Below, piece by piece: positions 1 through 8,466 of a stretch of 64,000 bases of DNA. The position numbers were made by a program, and so were the translations under genes. The DNA is from Paenibacillus hemerocallicola (GTDB lineage Bacteria > Bacillota > Bacilli > Paenibacillales > NBRC-103111), in the NCBI RefSeq assembly GCF_006265175.1, contig NZ_VDCQ01000013.1, forward strand, positions 62,001 through 126,000, in the 5' to 3' direction. A model generated the notes under the pieces. It saw only the letters and a list, made by a program, of their open reading frames with translations, searched no databases and was not told the origin of the DNA. Position 1 is the stretch's first letter. Each line of letters starts with the position of its first letter.

Positions 1-281
1 AGAGCTTGGGTTCCCGGATGCTGGAGCTATCTCCTCTTCACCATATTCGGGAAGGGCTGCCTCCGGCGCTCCTCTTCCACGGGACGGCGGACAGGACGGT
101 GCCATTCCGATGCGCTTCCGATTTCCGCGCCCGCATGCTTGCGTGTGGAAACGAATGCGAGTTAATCGCATACGAGGGCAGGGGGCACGGCTTTTTTAAT
201 CCCGGACGATCGGAAGGGGAGGCAGACCACGAGGATACGAAGCGGAATGCCGTGAAGTTTCTGAAGCGGATATTCGGATAA
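1..281 (+). CDS. Alpha/beta-hydrolase, C-terminal part (esterase-like)
   Basis: The gene runs in from before the window; about 92 C-terminal residues are visible. The segment LLFHGTADRTVPF followed by YEGRGHGFF is the classic end of an alpha/beta-hydrolase: the Asp of TADRTVP and the His of GRGHGF are the expected acid and base of the catalytic triad. The nucleophile serine would lie upstream. This arrangement is common in BD-FAE or dienelactone-hydrolase-like esterases, which often sit in polysaccharide loci and remove acyl groups from glycans. Substrate cannot be read from this piece. It ends 58 bases before the next gene, which has its own ribosome binding site. Confidence 0.75.
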   Translation, partial: SLGSRMLELSPLHHIREGLPPALLFHGTADRTVPFRCASDFRARMLACGNECELIAYEGRGHGFFNPGRSEGEADHEDTKRNAVKFLKRIFG

Positions 282-339
282 GAAATATAGGTTGCCGATC
301 AGGCTTTATTAAAAATGAAGTCAATAAGGAGGGCGTATA

Positions 340-2928
340 ATGGTTATCGGTAAATTATGGATTAAAATCCTTATCGGAGCATTATTCGGAATCGCTGGAG
401 GGTCGGTCATGCAACAACAGTCTGCTCATGCATCGGAGATTATTGTCGATAACGATCAGGCCGGTTTCACCAGAAGCGAGTTTGCAGCAACCAGCAACGC
501 GGGTAATAAGGAACATTACGGCAGCAATTACCGATATGACGGCGATACGGTGGCCGGTGGCAGTCAATGGGCGAAATGGACGCCGACCATCGGCACGGCG
601 GGAACGTATAAAATATACATGAAATGGTCGTCCCATACGAATCGTCCCCAAGCCGCCCCCATCGAAATTTCGTACAACGGCGGAGCTTCGGTTCGCCAGA
701 TGACCGTAGACCAGCGGATGGAAGCGGATAATTGGCATTACTTGGGGGAATACGAACTGAAGGCCGGAACGGGCAATTACGTGAAGATTACGGATGCCTC
801 CGCAGGGGCGACCATTGCCGATGCCGTGAAATTCGCTTATGTCGAGGAGACGGCCATTACGATCGATAACGATACTGCCGGATTCACCCGCAATGGCTTC
901 GATACCGTCAGCTCGGGCGGGAATGGCGAGCAGCTCGGCGTAAACTACAGGCAGGACGGGAGCGAAGCGAGCGGAGGCAGCCAGTGGGCGCAGTGGACTC
1001 CCGCCGTTACGGCAGCAGGAAACTACAAGGTGTATATGAAGTGGTCGTCGTTCGCCAACCGTCCGGACGCCGCACCTGTACAAGTCGTTTACAACGGCGG
1101 TGCGCAAACGTTCAATACAACAGTCAATCAGCAGCTTGATGGGAGCAACTGGCACTATCTCGGCGATTTTCAGCTGGCTGCAGGCAGCGGCAACTACGTG
1201 CGAGTTACGGATGCGGATAGCGGTTATACCGTTGCGGACGCCGTGAAGTTCGTCTATTCGCCCTGGGATTATGCGGATGATTTCGAAGACGAATCGATCG
1301 GAAGCAATCCAAGCCATTGGATCGAGAAACATACATTGAACCGGTGGTCGGTCGTGTCACACGAAGGCAGCCATGTATACAAGCATACTCCTGCCGCAGA
1401 ATCGACCCATTCCTGGCTGCACGTGTTCGAGCGCGATGTAGAGTTTTCCGCGCGGTTCAAGGTGCTGTCACACAATCCCGAGAACGCCAAGATTCGCTTG
1501 TCGGTCCGCTACAATGACGAGGAAGCGCAAATTTATGCCGGCTACGATTTTGTAAATGCCAAATGGCATATCAAGGAGCGAAGAGGCGAAGATTTCGAAT
1601 GGGTAACCTTGGCCGAGAGCGCAGCGGAAACGCTGTCGCTGAATACGTGGTACACGATAAAGGCTGTTACGGAAAATAATCAAGTGCAGCTGTACGTGAA
1701 CGACATGCGGAAGCCGAAGCTGACGACGGCTGCAAGTCGGCATCAGTCTCCGGGAAGGGTGGCGTTAAGCGCGCTTGGCACGGAGGTTTACTTTGATCAG
1801 GTCAGGTTGAAGCTGAACAGCGGCCAAGGCCGGTTAAACGATGGTGTATTGGAGTACACGCTTGGCAGTGAGGGCGATATGTCTCGTGAAGGCGCTTCCA
1901 TTGTGGAGAAGCTGAATGGAGATTTGGTGCTGCTGCACCGGAAGGAGACGTTCCTGTCAACGGACGATGGTCAAACCTTCCAGCCGACAACGTCCATACC
2001 GTGGCCGAAGAACGGTCATTCTCACTACAGCGTGATCCGGCTGCAATCCGGCAAGCTGCTCAATATGGTAGCCGAGTACAATATGCCGAATCCGAAGTTC
2101 GACTCGCCGTTGCGGTTCCGCGCTAAGCTGTCAAGCGATGACGGAGCCACTTGGACCAACGGAGGGCTCACATGGACCGCGTATCGCGAGGGGGTGCTAG
2201 GCGAGTCGGAGGCGATTGTCATGAACGATAAGCTGACGCAGATGCCGGACGGCCGGATATTTTTTGTCGTAGGCATACGTGAGGATGACGGGACAAAGGT
2301 CATCGGCCATAAGTCTGAAGTGTATTACAGTGACGACGAGGGAGCAACGTGGCATCAATCGGTGAACGATACCGACAGTGTTACGAGTCTTGTCCGATAT
2401 GCCGAAGGCAAGGTCATCGCGACCGCTGACGGCAAGCTGCGGCTCTATACGCCATGGAATGAAGCGGATAGCGTCCGGTATTCCGTATCGACCGACAACG
2501 GCGTGACCTGGGCGGGGGACTACCCCTTGAGCAGTATGAAAAATTCGCGGTCCTCGTTTGCTGTCATTCAGGATCCTTACGCATCCACTTTGACTTACTA
2601 CATGGTCTGGGTGTACAACGATAAGAATGATTATGATATCGTATTTCTGCCACGCTCGCGGCTTGCCTTGGCCAGAAGCTATGACGGCATCAATTGGGAA
2701 TATATGATGGATGTGGAGCGCTGGATCAGTCCTGATCGTACTGACGGAAGAGCGATCACCCAGATTTTGGACCCGAGCTTGACGGCAACACAGGATTATT
2801 TGTATGTCACAATCGGCAGGTCGGAGAAGATCGATGAGTCGACCGGACACAACTTTCAGAGGCTGCGCGTTTACCGGATCGATAAGTCGAAATTGTTTGC
2901 CTACGAAGCTTGGCCGACCGAATATTGA
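340..2928 (+). CDS. Secreted sialidase-fold (Asp-box) protein with two golvesin-like domains
   Basis: An 862-residue exported protein. The signal peptide covers about residues 1-31 with cleavage after SAHA. Two tandem golvesin C-terminal-like beta domains follow (roughly 33-170 and 172-306); both begin with the pattern DND-AGFTR and carry the WAKWTP or WAQWTP and ADAVKF motifs. A LamG/DUF1080-like sandwich spans about 308-495. The last 350 residues form a sialidase-type beta-propeller with Asp-boxes such as STDDGQTF, SSDDGATW, SDDEGATW and STDNGVTW. The family includes exo-sialidases and other glycosidases or lyases. I see no FRIP motif, so a true neuraminidase is not shown; MSREGASIV may hold the equivalent Arg. 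The start is preceded by GGAGGG. Positions 1905-1938 recur exactly in a downstream relic. Confidence 0.8.
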   Translation: MVIGKLWIKILIGALFGIAGGSVMQQQSAHASEIIVDNDQAGFTRSEFAATSNAGNKEHYGSNYRYDGDTVAGGSQWAKWTPTIGTAGTYKIYMKWSSHTNRPQAAPIEISYNGGASVRQMTVDQRMEADNWHYLGEYELKAGTGNYVKITDASAGATIADAVKFAYVEETAITIDNDTAGFTRNGFDTVSSGGNGEQLGVNYRQDGSEASGGSQWAQWTPAVTAAGNYKVYMKWSSFANRPDAAPVQVVYNGGAQTFNTTVNQQLDGSNWHYLGDFQLAAGSGNYVRVTDADSGYTVADAVKFVYSPWDYADDFEDESIGSNPSHWIEKHTLNRWSVVSHEGSHVYKHTPAAESTHSWLHVFERDVEFSARFKVLSHNPENAKIRLSVRYNDEEAQIYAGYDFVNAKWHIKERRGEDFEWVTLAESAAETLSLNTWYTIKAVTENNQVQLYVNDMRKPKLTTAASRHQSPGRVALSALGTEVYFDQVRLKLNSGQGRLNDGVLEYTLGSEGDMSREGASIVEKLNGDLVLLHRKETFLSTDDGQTFQPTTSIPWPKNGHSHYSVIRLQSGKLLNMVAEYNMPNPKFDSPLRFRAKLSSDDGATWTNGGLTWTAYREGVLGESEAIVMNDKLTQMPDGRIFFVVGIREDDGTKVIGHKSEVYYSDDEGATWHQSVNDTDSVTSLVRYAEGKVIATADGKLRLYTPWNEADSVRYSVSTDNGVTWAGDYPLSSMKNSRSSFAVIQDPYASTLTYYMVWVYNDKNDYDIVFLPRSRLALARSYDGINWEYMMDVERWISPDRTDGRAITQILDPSLTATQDYLYVTIGRSEKIDESTGHNFQRLRVYRIDKSKLFAYEAWPTEY

Positions 2929-3177
2929 TAACATTCCTGTTAAGGCTAAGAAATCGCCTTTGCCAAAAAAGGAGCGCCCCGGTAGGATGGGTTTGTCCAC
3001 GGGTTCGAAACCTAACACCATCAGGTGGTAACAGCTTATTTTCCGTTGACCGCTGCAATACAAGATGATGAAATCCTGCGAATGAGTGAGTATATAAAGC
3101 TCCTGAAAGGATGGTCGCTATGACCACCCTCTGTATAACTGCTCAAACGGTCCAGTGCATGGTTGTCCTGAGCCGAA
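2929..3177. other. Intergenic stretch with no recognisable gene
   Basis: About 250 bases after the sialidase-like gene. It holds only short reading frames with stops in all frames and no convincing ribosome binding site. A short piece near 3061-3123 could be decayed coding sequence, but I do not recognise it. Confidence 0.5.
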
Positions 3178-3674
3178 ATGCACGCCGTAAGTCACCGCGT
3201 ACACCGGGCCGACGACAGCCAGGGGATGGACGCGATCGTCCTTCTGATCAGGGAAAACTCAACGTACGCCCCGACATTCGAGGTCGTATACAGTGAATCC
3301 CCGCCCCAGAAAAGCACGAAGCGGATTATGGAAGTCAACTGCGCGATCTTGCCATCGACGATCGTCTCGATTTTTTCCAGGAGGAGGGGACGCGGGCCGA
3401 ACATGCCGCGATCGGATCGACGTATGGGGACCATACGATCTTTTGGGAGTTCGCGCAGGGAGACGGATATTCGCTTCAGGCTTTCGTGCAGCTGCCTGAA
3501 GACGATGGCGAGAGAGGGGGCGCCGCAGGCGTTTTCGTCGTTCCGGCCGATGTAGAGTTCCGGTTGTCCACGCTGGCCAACTCGAAGTTCGGCGTCTTTA
3601 TTCGCAACGCGCGGGGAAACGCTCAGCCGTCTGTGTACGCCCCCATTTTCGGAGGGAGGGCTCGGAGAAGCTGA
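3178..3674 (+). pseudogene. Degenerate coding relic with a frameshift, product unknown
   Basis: Two protein-like segments lie in different frames. Near 3229-3290 one frame reads DAIVLLIRENSTYAPTFE. From 3297 to 3674 a second frame is open and reads like an ordinary beta-rich protein (for example STYGDHTIFWEFAQGDGYS, LANSKFGVFIRNARG). The frame changes around 3290-3310. The reading ends at a TGA created where a 34-base copy of sialidase-gene sequence is joined out of frame. I do not recognise the family; it looks like a fragment of a secreted beta-sandwich protein. Confidence 0.5.
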
Positions 3675-3697
3675 ATGGAGATTTGGTGCTGCTGCAC
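3664..3697 (+). repeat. 34-base exact copy of an internal sialidase-gene segment
   Basis: Positions 3664-3697 are identical to 1905-1938 inside the sialidase-like gene. In the gene this segment encodes EKLNGDLVLLH. Here it is joined in another frame, so it is a recombination scar rather than a functional domain. Confidence 0.85.
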
Positions 3698-3929
3698 TGA
3701 CGAATTGCTTGGCGGCCTGTTCGACGAAATGGTGAATAGTGGAGTCGGCATTGGAAAACATCGGATCTACTGGATCAAGTTCAAGAGAATTGCCTTCTAT
3801 TTCGGCCGCATATCGTTTCCAGTATGCTAGGTACGAACGATCATGCCATATATAAAAGAATGAAGGAGCCGATTGTATCTCTTGAACAGTACGAGTGAAA
3901 TTGTAAGCCGGATTCAATCCGTAGATCAT
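3698..3929 (-). pseudogene. Possible minus-strand protein fragment, unknown
   Basis: Reading the minus strand from 3929 gives about 78 residues with protein-like composition, including SFFYIWHDRSYLAYWKRY. It then runs into the unrelated 34-base repeat. There is no ribosome binding site before the ATG and I do not recognise the family. It may be an internal piece of a lost gene, or chance. Confidence 0.25.
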
Positions 3930-4036
3930 GGAAACAGTTCACCGATAAGCTCGACGGCTGCGATTTAAACAGCAAGGGGCAGCAATTGGTCTACTATAGT
4001 CTGTTAGAGGAGCTGCGCACTCTTATCGCAAAATAA
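3929..4036 (+). pseudogene. Short C-terminal remnant, unknown
   Basis: About 35 codons read WKQFTDKLDGCDLNSKG and end LLEELRTLIAK before a TAA. This looks like the helical C-terminus of a larger protein whose body is gone. The family is not recognised. Confidence 0.35.
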
Positions 4037-4116
4037 AGTTTGGATGAATTGACAATGAAGCAGGAACAGATTACTATATCATTATACTATGGTTATACCA
4101 TCTTATCCTATCTTCT

Positions 4117-4131
4117 TTGAAAACGTTTCAA
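4117..4131. promoter_or_regulatory. LacI-type palindrome TTGAAAACGTTTCAA
   Basis: A 15-base dyad with arms TTGAAA and TTTCAA around ACG, the form expected of a LacI-family or cre-like operator. It lies about 170 bases before the broken glycosidase-like gene. No cognate regulator is next to it. Confidence 0.4.
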
Positions 4132-4298
4132 CGATACGATTGAAAACGAGGACGGTGGTGTAAAATGTTGACGGCGCATTTTGTCGAAAAGTAGGATCGA
4201 AAAAAGAGGAAAAAGTGGTCTGACCATATTATTTAAAATGATTGCAAAATTTTCATTATTATCGTACTTGTGTGTTCATTGTACAGGGGGATAAGGAA

Positions 4299-6113
4299 TT
4301 GATTGAACGAATTTTTCAACGCACCGACGGTTACATCGAGGTCAGCTTGCAGCCGGATAAAAAAATATTGCTTGTCAAATGTTGTACAGTGTAGGAGCCG
4401 ATTCGGAGCGATCCGATTGGAAACCGGCAAGCGTATACCCGACGTTGGATGATGAATTTGTTCTTAACGGCTGCGATTACATTTGGAACGAAGCGCAATC
4501 GAGCGGCACCGTACGTTTATGCGAAACGAAACAAAACGCAATATGGTGGAATCCGTATATCAATATCGGCTTGATTCAGGCGGAAGTGCAAATCAAAGTA
4601 TCGTTTATTACCGTTGATGGCGATTACGAGGATACCGGCTCCGTATCGATCGAAAGCGGAGGCATCTTGTACTTGTACGATTGGCCGCAATATTTGGGGG
4701 AAGCAGGTTCAGGCAACCCCCAGCCTGGCGAGCAAAAGTGGGTGTTTAGCGGTCAAGGTCGCGGTTCGTTCATATGGATGAAGCATAAGGAACAACTCCC
4801 GTCGATTCAAGTACCTCTTCCTGCAGACGGTACATACGACATATACTTTGGGATGAAAAATTCGGGTATCCATTTTTTAGCCCGCATAAACGATGAGCCT
4901 TTCACTCGTCTAATCACAAGCGGAACGACCGATTGTTTGAACTTCAGCAACTATCAGGGAAAACAAAATAAGGAAGTATTCTGGAAAAGGCAAAAGCTGC
5001 AAAGCGGATTTTTGGAAATAGCAGTTATGCAGGACAGTGTTCTCCGAGATCGCGATTTTGGCCGGCTATCCTACATTAAACTGGTGCCGTGCGGAGCGGA
5101 AACAACCGATTCGAATGTTAGCGCAAAAGAAAGCGTTTTCAACAGCCGTATACCGGAGCTGATTCTTTATTACGAGCCTTACAGCTATGCGCTGCGCGGA
5201 TTTCACGATGCGAAATCGATGAACGAAATTATGCTGGAAGAGTTTTTGCGCATGAATCCGCATGAAATCACTTGCCAGACGGTAAGGGTCGGAGCAAGGT
5301 CGCTGCATTGGAGCCGCATCGTAGAACGGATGAACCAGTCGGCTACGGACGATTTCAATCAAGTGAACGAAGATTCGATGAAGCTGGGCACGCAATGCGA
5401 TATTCTGCTGGAATCGAGCCAATATATGCGCGACGTTGCTCCGAATACTCGATTCACCGCCAATGTCGGAATGAATCGGCCTTATTTATGGAATCCGAGA
5501 CTATCCGATACGTTTACGAATGAGCACCGCGATTATGTGAAAAATGGCGATTTCGATTATGCGATTCCGGAAGTACGCGCTTATGCCAAATCGATTTTGC
5601 ATGAAATTAATTGAAAACTATGACATCGACGGGCTCGTGCTCGATTATATGAGAAATTACTTGAACCAATCGATAGACAGACTGACCGATTTATGCCGGG
5701 ACGTAAAGCGCTGGCTGGATGAAAAAGGGCGGAAAACGGGCAAAACGTTGGAGCTGAAAGTCCGTATTCCCGCCGAGCAAATCGTGTACTACAAGGCGAT
5801 GAAGCAGTGCGCGACCGAACGTCTTGTCGACGGCATTATCCCGTCCAATCATGTTTCCGCTGACCCGCTTCCGCCGGTCGAACATTACCAGCATATATGC
5901 AAAGGAACAGGGGTCAAAGTGTACGGCTGTATCGATGGGTGGAGGTGGATATTGGGACACCATGCCAAAACGGGCGTACTGCGAATGGCTCATTCGCCGG
6001 AAAGTATAGATCGGTACATCGATCACTACACCCGGCTTGGAGTTGACGGCATATTTGTTTACCAAGGAGATCAAGTGACGGGCAATCCGTATTTGTTCAA
6101 TCTGTTTCGTTAA
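4299..6113 (+). pseudogene. Frameshifted glycoside-hydrolase-like (GHL10-type) gene
   Basis: Three segments in successive frames make one protein of about 600 residues. The first starts at TTG 4299 after a GGGGG site and reads to about 4360. A one-base loss in the A7 run at 4359-4365 moves the frame, and the middle part (to 5614) follows, with an N-terminal beta domain and then a barrel-like region ending VRAYAKSILHEI. A one-base gain near 5610 gives the last part, starting IENYDIDGLVLDYMR. The pairing of AKSILHE with ENYDIDGLVLDYMR is typical of glycosyl-hydrolase-like 10 barrels. No signal peptide is seen. Either the gene is inactive or the two indels are sequencing errors. The following SBP starts 34 bases later. 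Confidence 0.65.
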
Positions 6114-6147
6114 TCATAATTACCACTTTATACGGGGGGATTTGCAA

Positions 6148-7473
6148 ATGATAAAAAGAAAAGTTGCAGCGGTATCGGTATTGAGCTCCATGATCGCGCT
6201 GTCAGCATGCGGTGGCAATGCGGCGCAAACGGAATCGAATAAGCAGGAGCCGAGCGGCGCTGTCGTCGATGTACAAAAGCTGATCGATACGCCGACCGAG
6301 CTGAAAGTAACGTATCCGGGCGCTACCGAAGAAATGTTTAATCAAAGGTTCGGCGACCAGCTTCGCAAAAAATTTCCGAAATATACGTTTACATTTATTA
6401 AGTCGGACGGCAACACGTTTAAAGATTTGATCGCCACGAATCAGCCGATCGACATTTTGTTTTCGTCTTCAACCGGGATGGCCGTTTATTTGTTGGATTA
6501 TAAGCTGCAAAGCGATATTAGCGATCTAGTGAAAAAATACAAGTACGATTTGTCCGGAATTCAGCAGGCGCCGATCGATTTGCAGAAGCAGATCGGAAAC
6601 GGGGCGGTTTACGGCCTCCCTTGGACGATGGGGACGCTTATATCGATTTACAATAAAGATTTGTTCGATAAATTCGGCGTCGCATATCCGAAAAAAGGGA
6701 TAACGTGGGACGAATTATATGACGTAACCCGGCAAATGTCGCGTACGGACGCCGGTATCCAGTATCGCGGACTGACGATGGCGTTCGATCATATGATGGG
6801 CTTGAACCAGTTGGAAGCGGCGTATTACGATCCGGCTACGTTTAAATCGAAATATACCGACGATACGTTCAAAAGAGTATTCGATAACGCGGCGAGATTT
6901 TGGAAGCTGCCTGGTAATGAGCCGCCCAGCAGCAAATATAGTTTAGCCCAACTGCGGGATTTGTTCAATAAAACGCAAACAACAGCGATTCATCTAGACG
7001 TTTCCGGCTATGCGCAAATAGCCTCGACAACGATGAACACGTGGGACCTTACGACATTCCCGGTATTTAAAGATAAACCGACGCAAGGCGCTTCCATACT
7101 TCCCGATTTCGCTTTCATCACGAATAAAAGCACAAACCGCGACGCTGCCTTCCAAGCGATTGCTTACCTCACCTCGGATGAATATCAGCAATGGATGGCG
7201 AGCACATTGATGTTATTGCCGATATTGGCCAAACCGGAACAAGCGATGAAAACGTTTGGCGACCAAATCCCGGGCGTGAAGGGCAAAAACGTACAGGCGA
7301 TCGTAGCGAATCCGTTTGCTAAAATGCAGCCGTTTACGCCTTACTATTCGCTCTCCGCAGCCGAAATGACCACGGCTGTCAACGAATATATGGGAGGCAA
7401 AGATACGAACACCGTTTTGAGAGAAGCGGCCGAGCGGGTGGACAAAAAAATTGCCGAGCAGCGCACGAAATAA
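6148..7473 (+). CDS. Lipoprotein solute-binding protein, ABC sugar type (family 1)
   Basis: A 441-residue extracellular substrate-binding protein. ATG 6148 is chosen over TTG 6142 because GGGGGGA lies seven bases before it. The signal peptide ends in the lipobox LSAC, giving a diacylglyceryl-Cys followed by GGNAAQ. Family-1 features include NKDLFDKFGVAYP, TWDEL and a late FITNKSTNRDAAFQAIAYL segment. It should capture an oligosaccharide at the outer face of the membrane and deliver it to an ABC permease. No permease is adjacent. It follows the broken glycosidase-like gene and is closed by a strong terminator. Ligand unknown. Confidence 0.88.
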   Translation: MIKRKVAAVSVLSSMIALSACGGNAAQTESNKQEPSGAVVDVQKLIDTPTELKVTYPGATEEMFNQRFGDQLRKKFPKYTFTFIKSDGNTFKDLIATNQPIDILFSSSTGMAVYLLDYKLQSDISDLVKKYKYDLSGIQQAPIDLQKQIGNGAVYGLPWTMGTLISIYNKDLFDKFGVAYPKKGITWDELYDVTRQMSRTDAGIQYRGLTMAFDHMMGLNQLEAAYYDPATFKSKYTDDTFKRVFDNAARFWKLPGNEPPSSKYSLAQLRDLFNKTQTTAIHLDVSGYAQIASTTMNTWDLTTFPVFKDKPTQGASILPDFAFITNKSTNRDAAFQAIAYLTSDEYQQWMASTLMLLPILAKPEQAMKTFGDQIPGVKGKNVQAIVANPFAKMQPFTPYYSLSAAEMTTAVNEYMGGKDTNTVLREAAERVDKKIAEQRTK

Positions 7474-7508
7474 TGCAGGGCGAATCCAGGCAGCTTGAAG
7501 TGCAAAAA

Positions 7509-7550
7509 GAGTCTTCGACCGTGTAGGACGGTTGAAGATTCTTTTTTTTT
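7509..7550 (+). terminator. Rho-independent terminator after the SBP gene
   Basis: A 14-base stem (GAGTCTTCGACCGT against ACGGTTGAAGATTC, with two wobble pairs) closes a four-base loop and is followed by nine or more T residues. Confidence 0.9.
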
Positions 7551-7617
7551 GCTAACAGAAAAGCTTCGTGCTTTCCATATCAGCTATAATGATGGTGTCG
7601 CACAATACGTTGTTTCT

Positions 7618-7740
7618 GCTAAAGGAGTACGATAGTTCAATTCTCCATAGGCGGTAGCCGGCTATACGATCGGCTGCTGTTGTTCTTTGAAGTAACGGGC
7701 AGCATAGTTGAATGTTAATTTCGGTGAAAGAACAGGTTCG
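7618..7740. repeat. Intergenic hairpin repeat, copy A
   Basis: Begins with the block GCTAAAGGAGTACGATAG, then TTCAATT, an imperfect hairpin (CGGTAGCCG against CGGCTGCTG) and a second block at 7689-7740. That second block matches 57531-57582 at 51 of 52 bases. Copies B (57463-57582) and C (58657-58710) share the first block. It is non-coding and dispersed. Confidence 0.7.
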
Positions 7741-7857
7741 ATATCGATAGTAGTGGATCATAAATCTATCGCAGAACGATAGCACAAAAGTAGGCTGCCG
7801 ATTGGCGGCCTGTTTCACTCCGAAGCGACGCAAGGCAAGCCGAACCGAAAAGCGGGG

Positions 7858-7888
7858 TTGACCTGGAGTCGACTCCAGCATGTAGAAT
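7858..7888 (+). promoter_or_regulatory. MerR-type promoter with 19-base spacer and perfect palindrome
   Basis: A -35 element TTGACC (7858-7863) and a -10 element TAGAAT (7883-7888) are separated by 19 bases, the over-long spacing typical of MerR-activated promoters. The perfect palindrome CTGGAGTCGACTCCAG (7863-7878) fills the spacer. It lies just before the broken merR-like gene, so it would have been self-controlled. Confidence 0.8.
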
Positions 7889-7912
7889 GCGGAATGAAAG
7901 GAGGTACGCTCG

Positions 7913-8167
7913 TTGTACACGATCGGTCAAGTCGTAGAGATGACAGGGCTCGGACACGATACGCTCAGGTATTACGAGAAAATCGGGCTGCTCAAGCCGC
8001 AGCGCAAATGACCAGGCGGCGCGCGCGTGTTTAGCGACAACGATCTCCGACTGCTGTCCGGACTGAAATGTTTGAAACGGCTGGGATTGTCTTTGGAAGA
8101 AATGGAGACGATAGCGAAGCGATGGAACCAATCCATCGCTTATTTATGTAAATCCGCACATCGCTAA
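7913..8167 (+). pseudogene. MerR-family regulator gene with an in-frame stop
   Basis: Starts at TTG 7913, seven bases after a perfect AAAGGAGGT. The N-terminus TGLGHDTLRYYEKIGLLKP is the canonical MerR winged helix-turn-helix. An in-frame TGA follows after the residues QRK, inside the wing; reading resumes in the same frame with PGGARVFSDNDLRLL and LKRLGLSLEEMETIAKRW. The product then ends at about 84 codons, without the usual dimerisation coil and effector domain. It is therefore both interrupted and short. Its promoter and operator remain intact. Loss of function is recent or the stop is a base-call error. Confidence 0.8.
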
Positions 8168-8257
8168 ACAAACGGGAAGTATTCTTCAGCTGCATATGTT
8201 AAAAATAGGGATGGTTGTCAGCGAGTAGGCTCCTCAATCTGGAGGGAGGGGCGGTTA

Positions 8258-8332
8258 ATGTGGAAACCTTATGAAGAAATTAGGAAACACCCAGCTGATT
8301 TCAGAGTTAAGTATAAATTATATTCACAATAA
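8258..8332 (+). CDS. Small reading frame, 24 residues, doubtful
   Basis: ATG 8258 follows a GGAGGGAGGGG stretch and encodes 24 residues beginning MWKPYEEIRKHPADFRVKYK. It is not recognised. It could be the N-terminal remnant of a lost gene or a leader before the Old Yellow Enzyme gene. Confidence 0.25.
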   Translation: MWKPYEEIRKHPADFRVKYKLYSQ

Positions 8333-8466
8333 GAAGGCGGTATGTAAAAAGTAGTGCTTTTGCAAATAGTATGCTATAGTAAATTCATTAACTGTAATAA
8401 TACATATGACAGTTTAAGTGGCGAGGCTTATTAAACCAATTTATTCATAATGGAGGTAATGCTAAA

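Noticed and set aside
382-1332. Long minus-strand reading frame (316 codons) opposite the golvesin-like domains
   Set aside because: It is an antisense shadow: low-information composition, no ribosome binding site, no family resemblance, and the plus strand is a clear secreted protein.
340-2928. Calling the Asp-box protein a true sialidase
   Set aside because: Asp-boxes are present but the FRIP motif is not, and other enzymes share the fold.
7618-7740. Treating repeat copy A as an insertion-sequence end
   Set aside because: No transposase remnant or terminal inverted repeat adjoins it; hairpin-repeat behaviour fits better.
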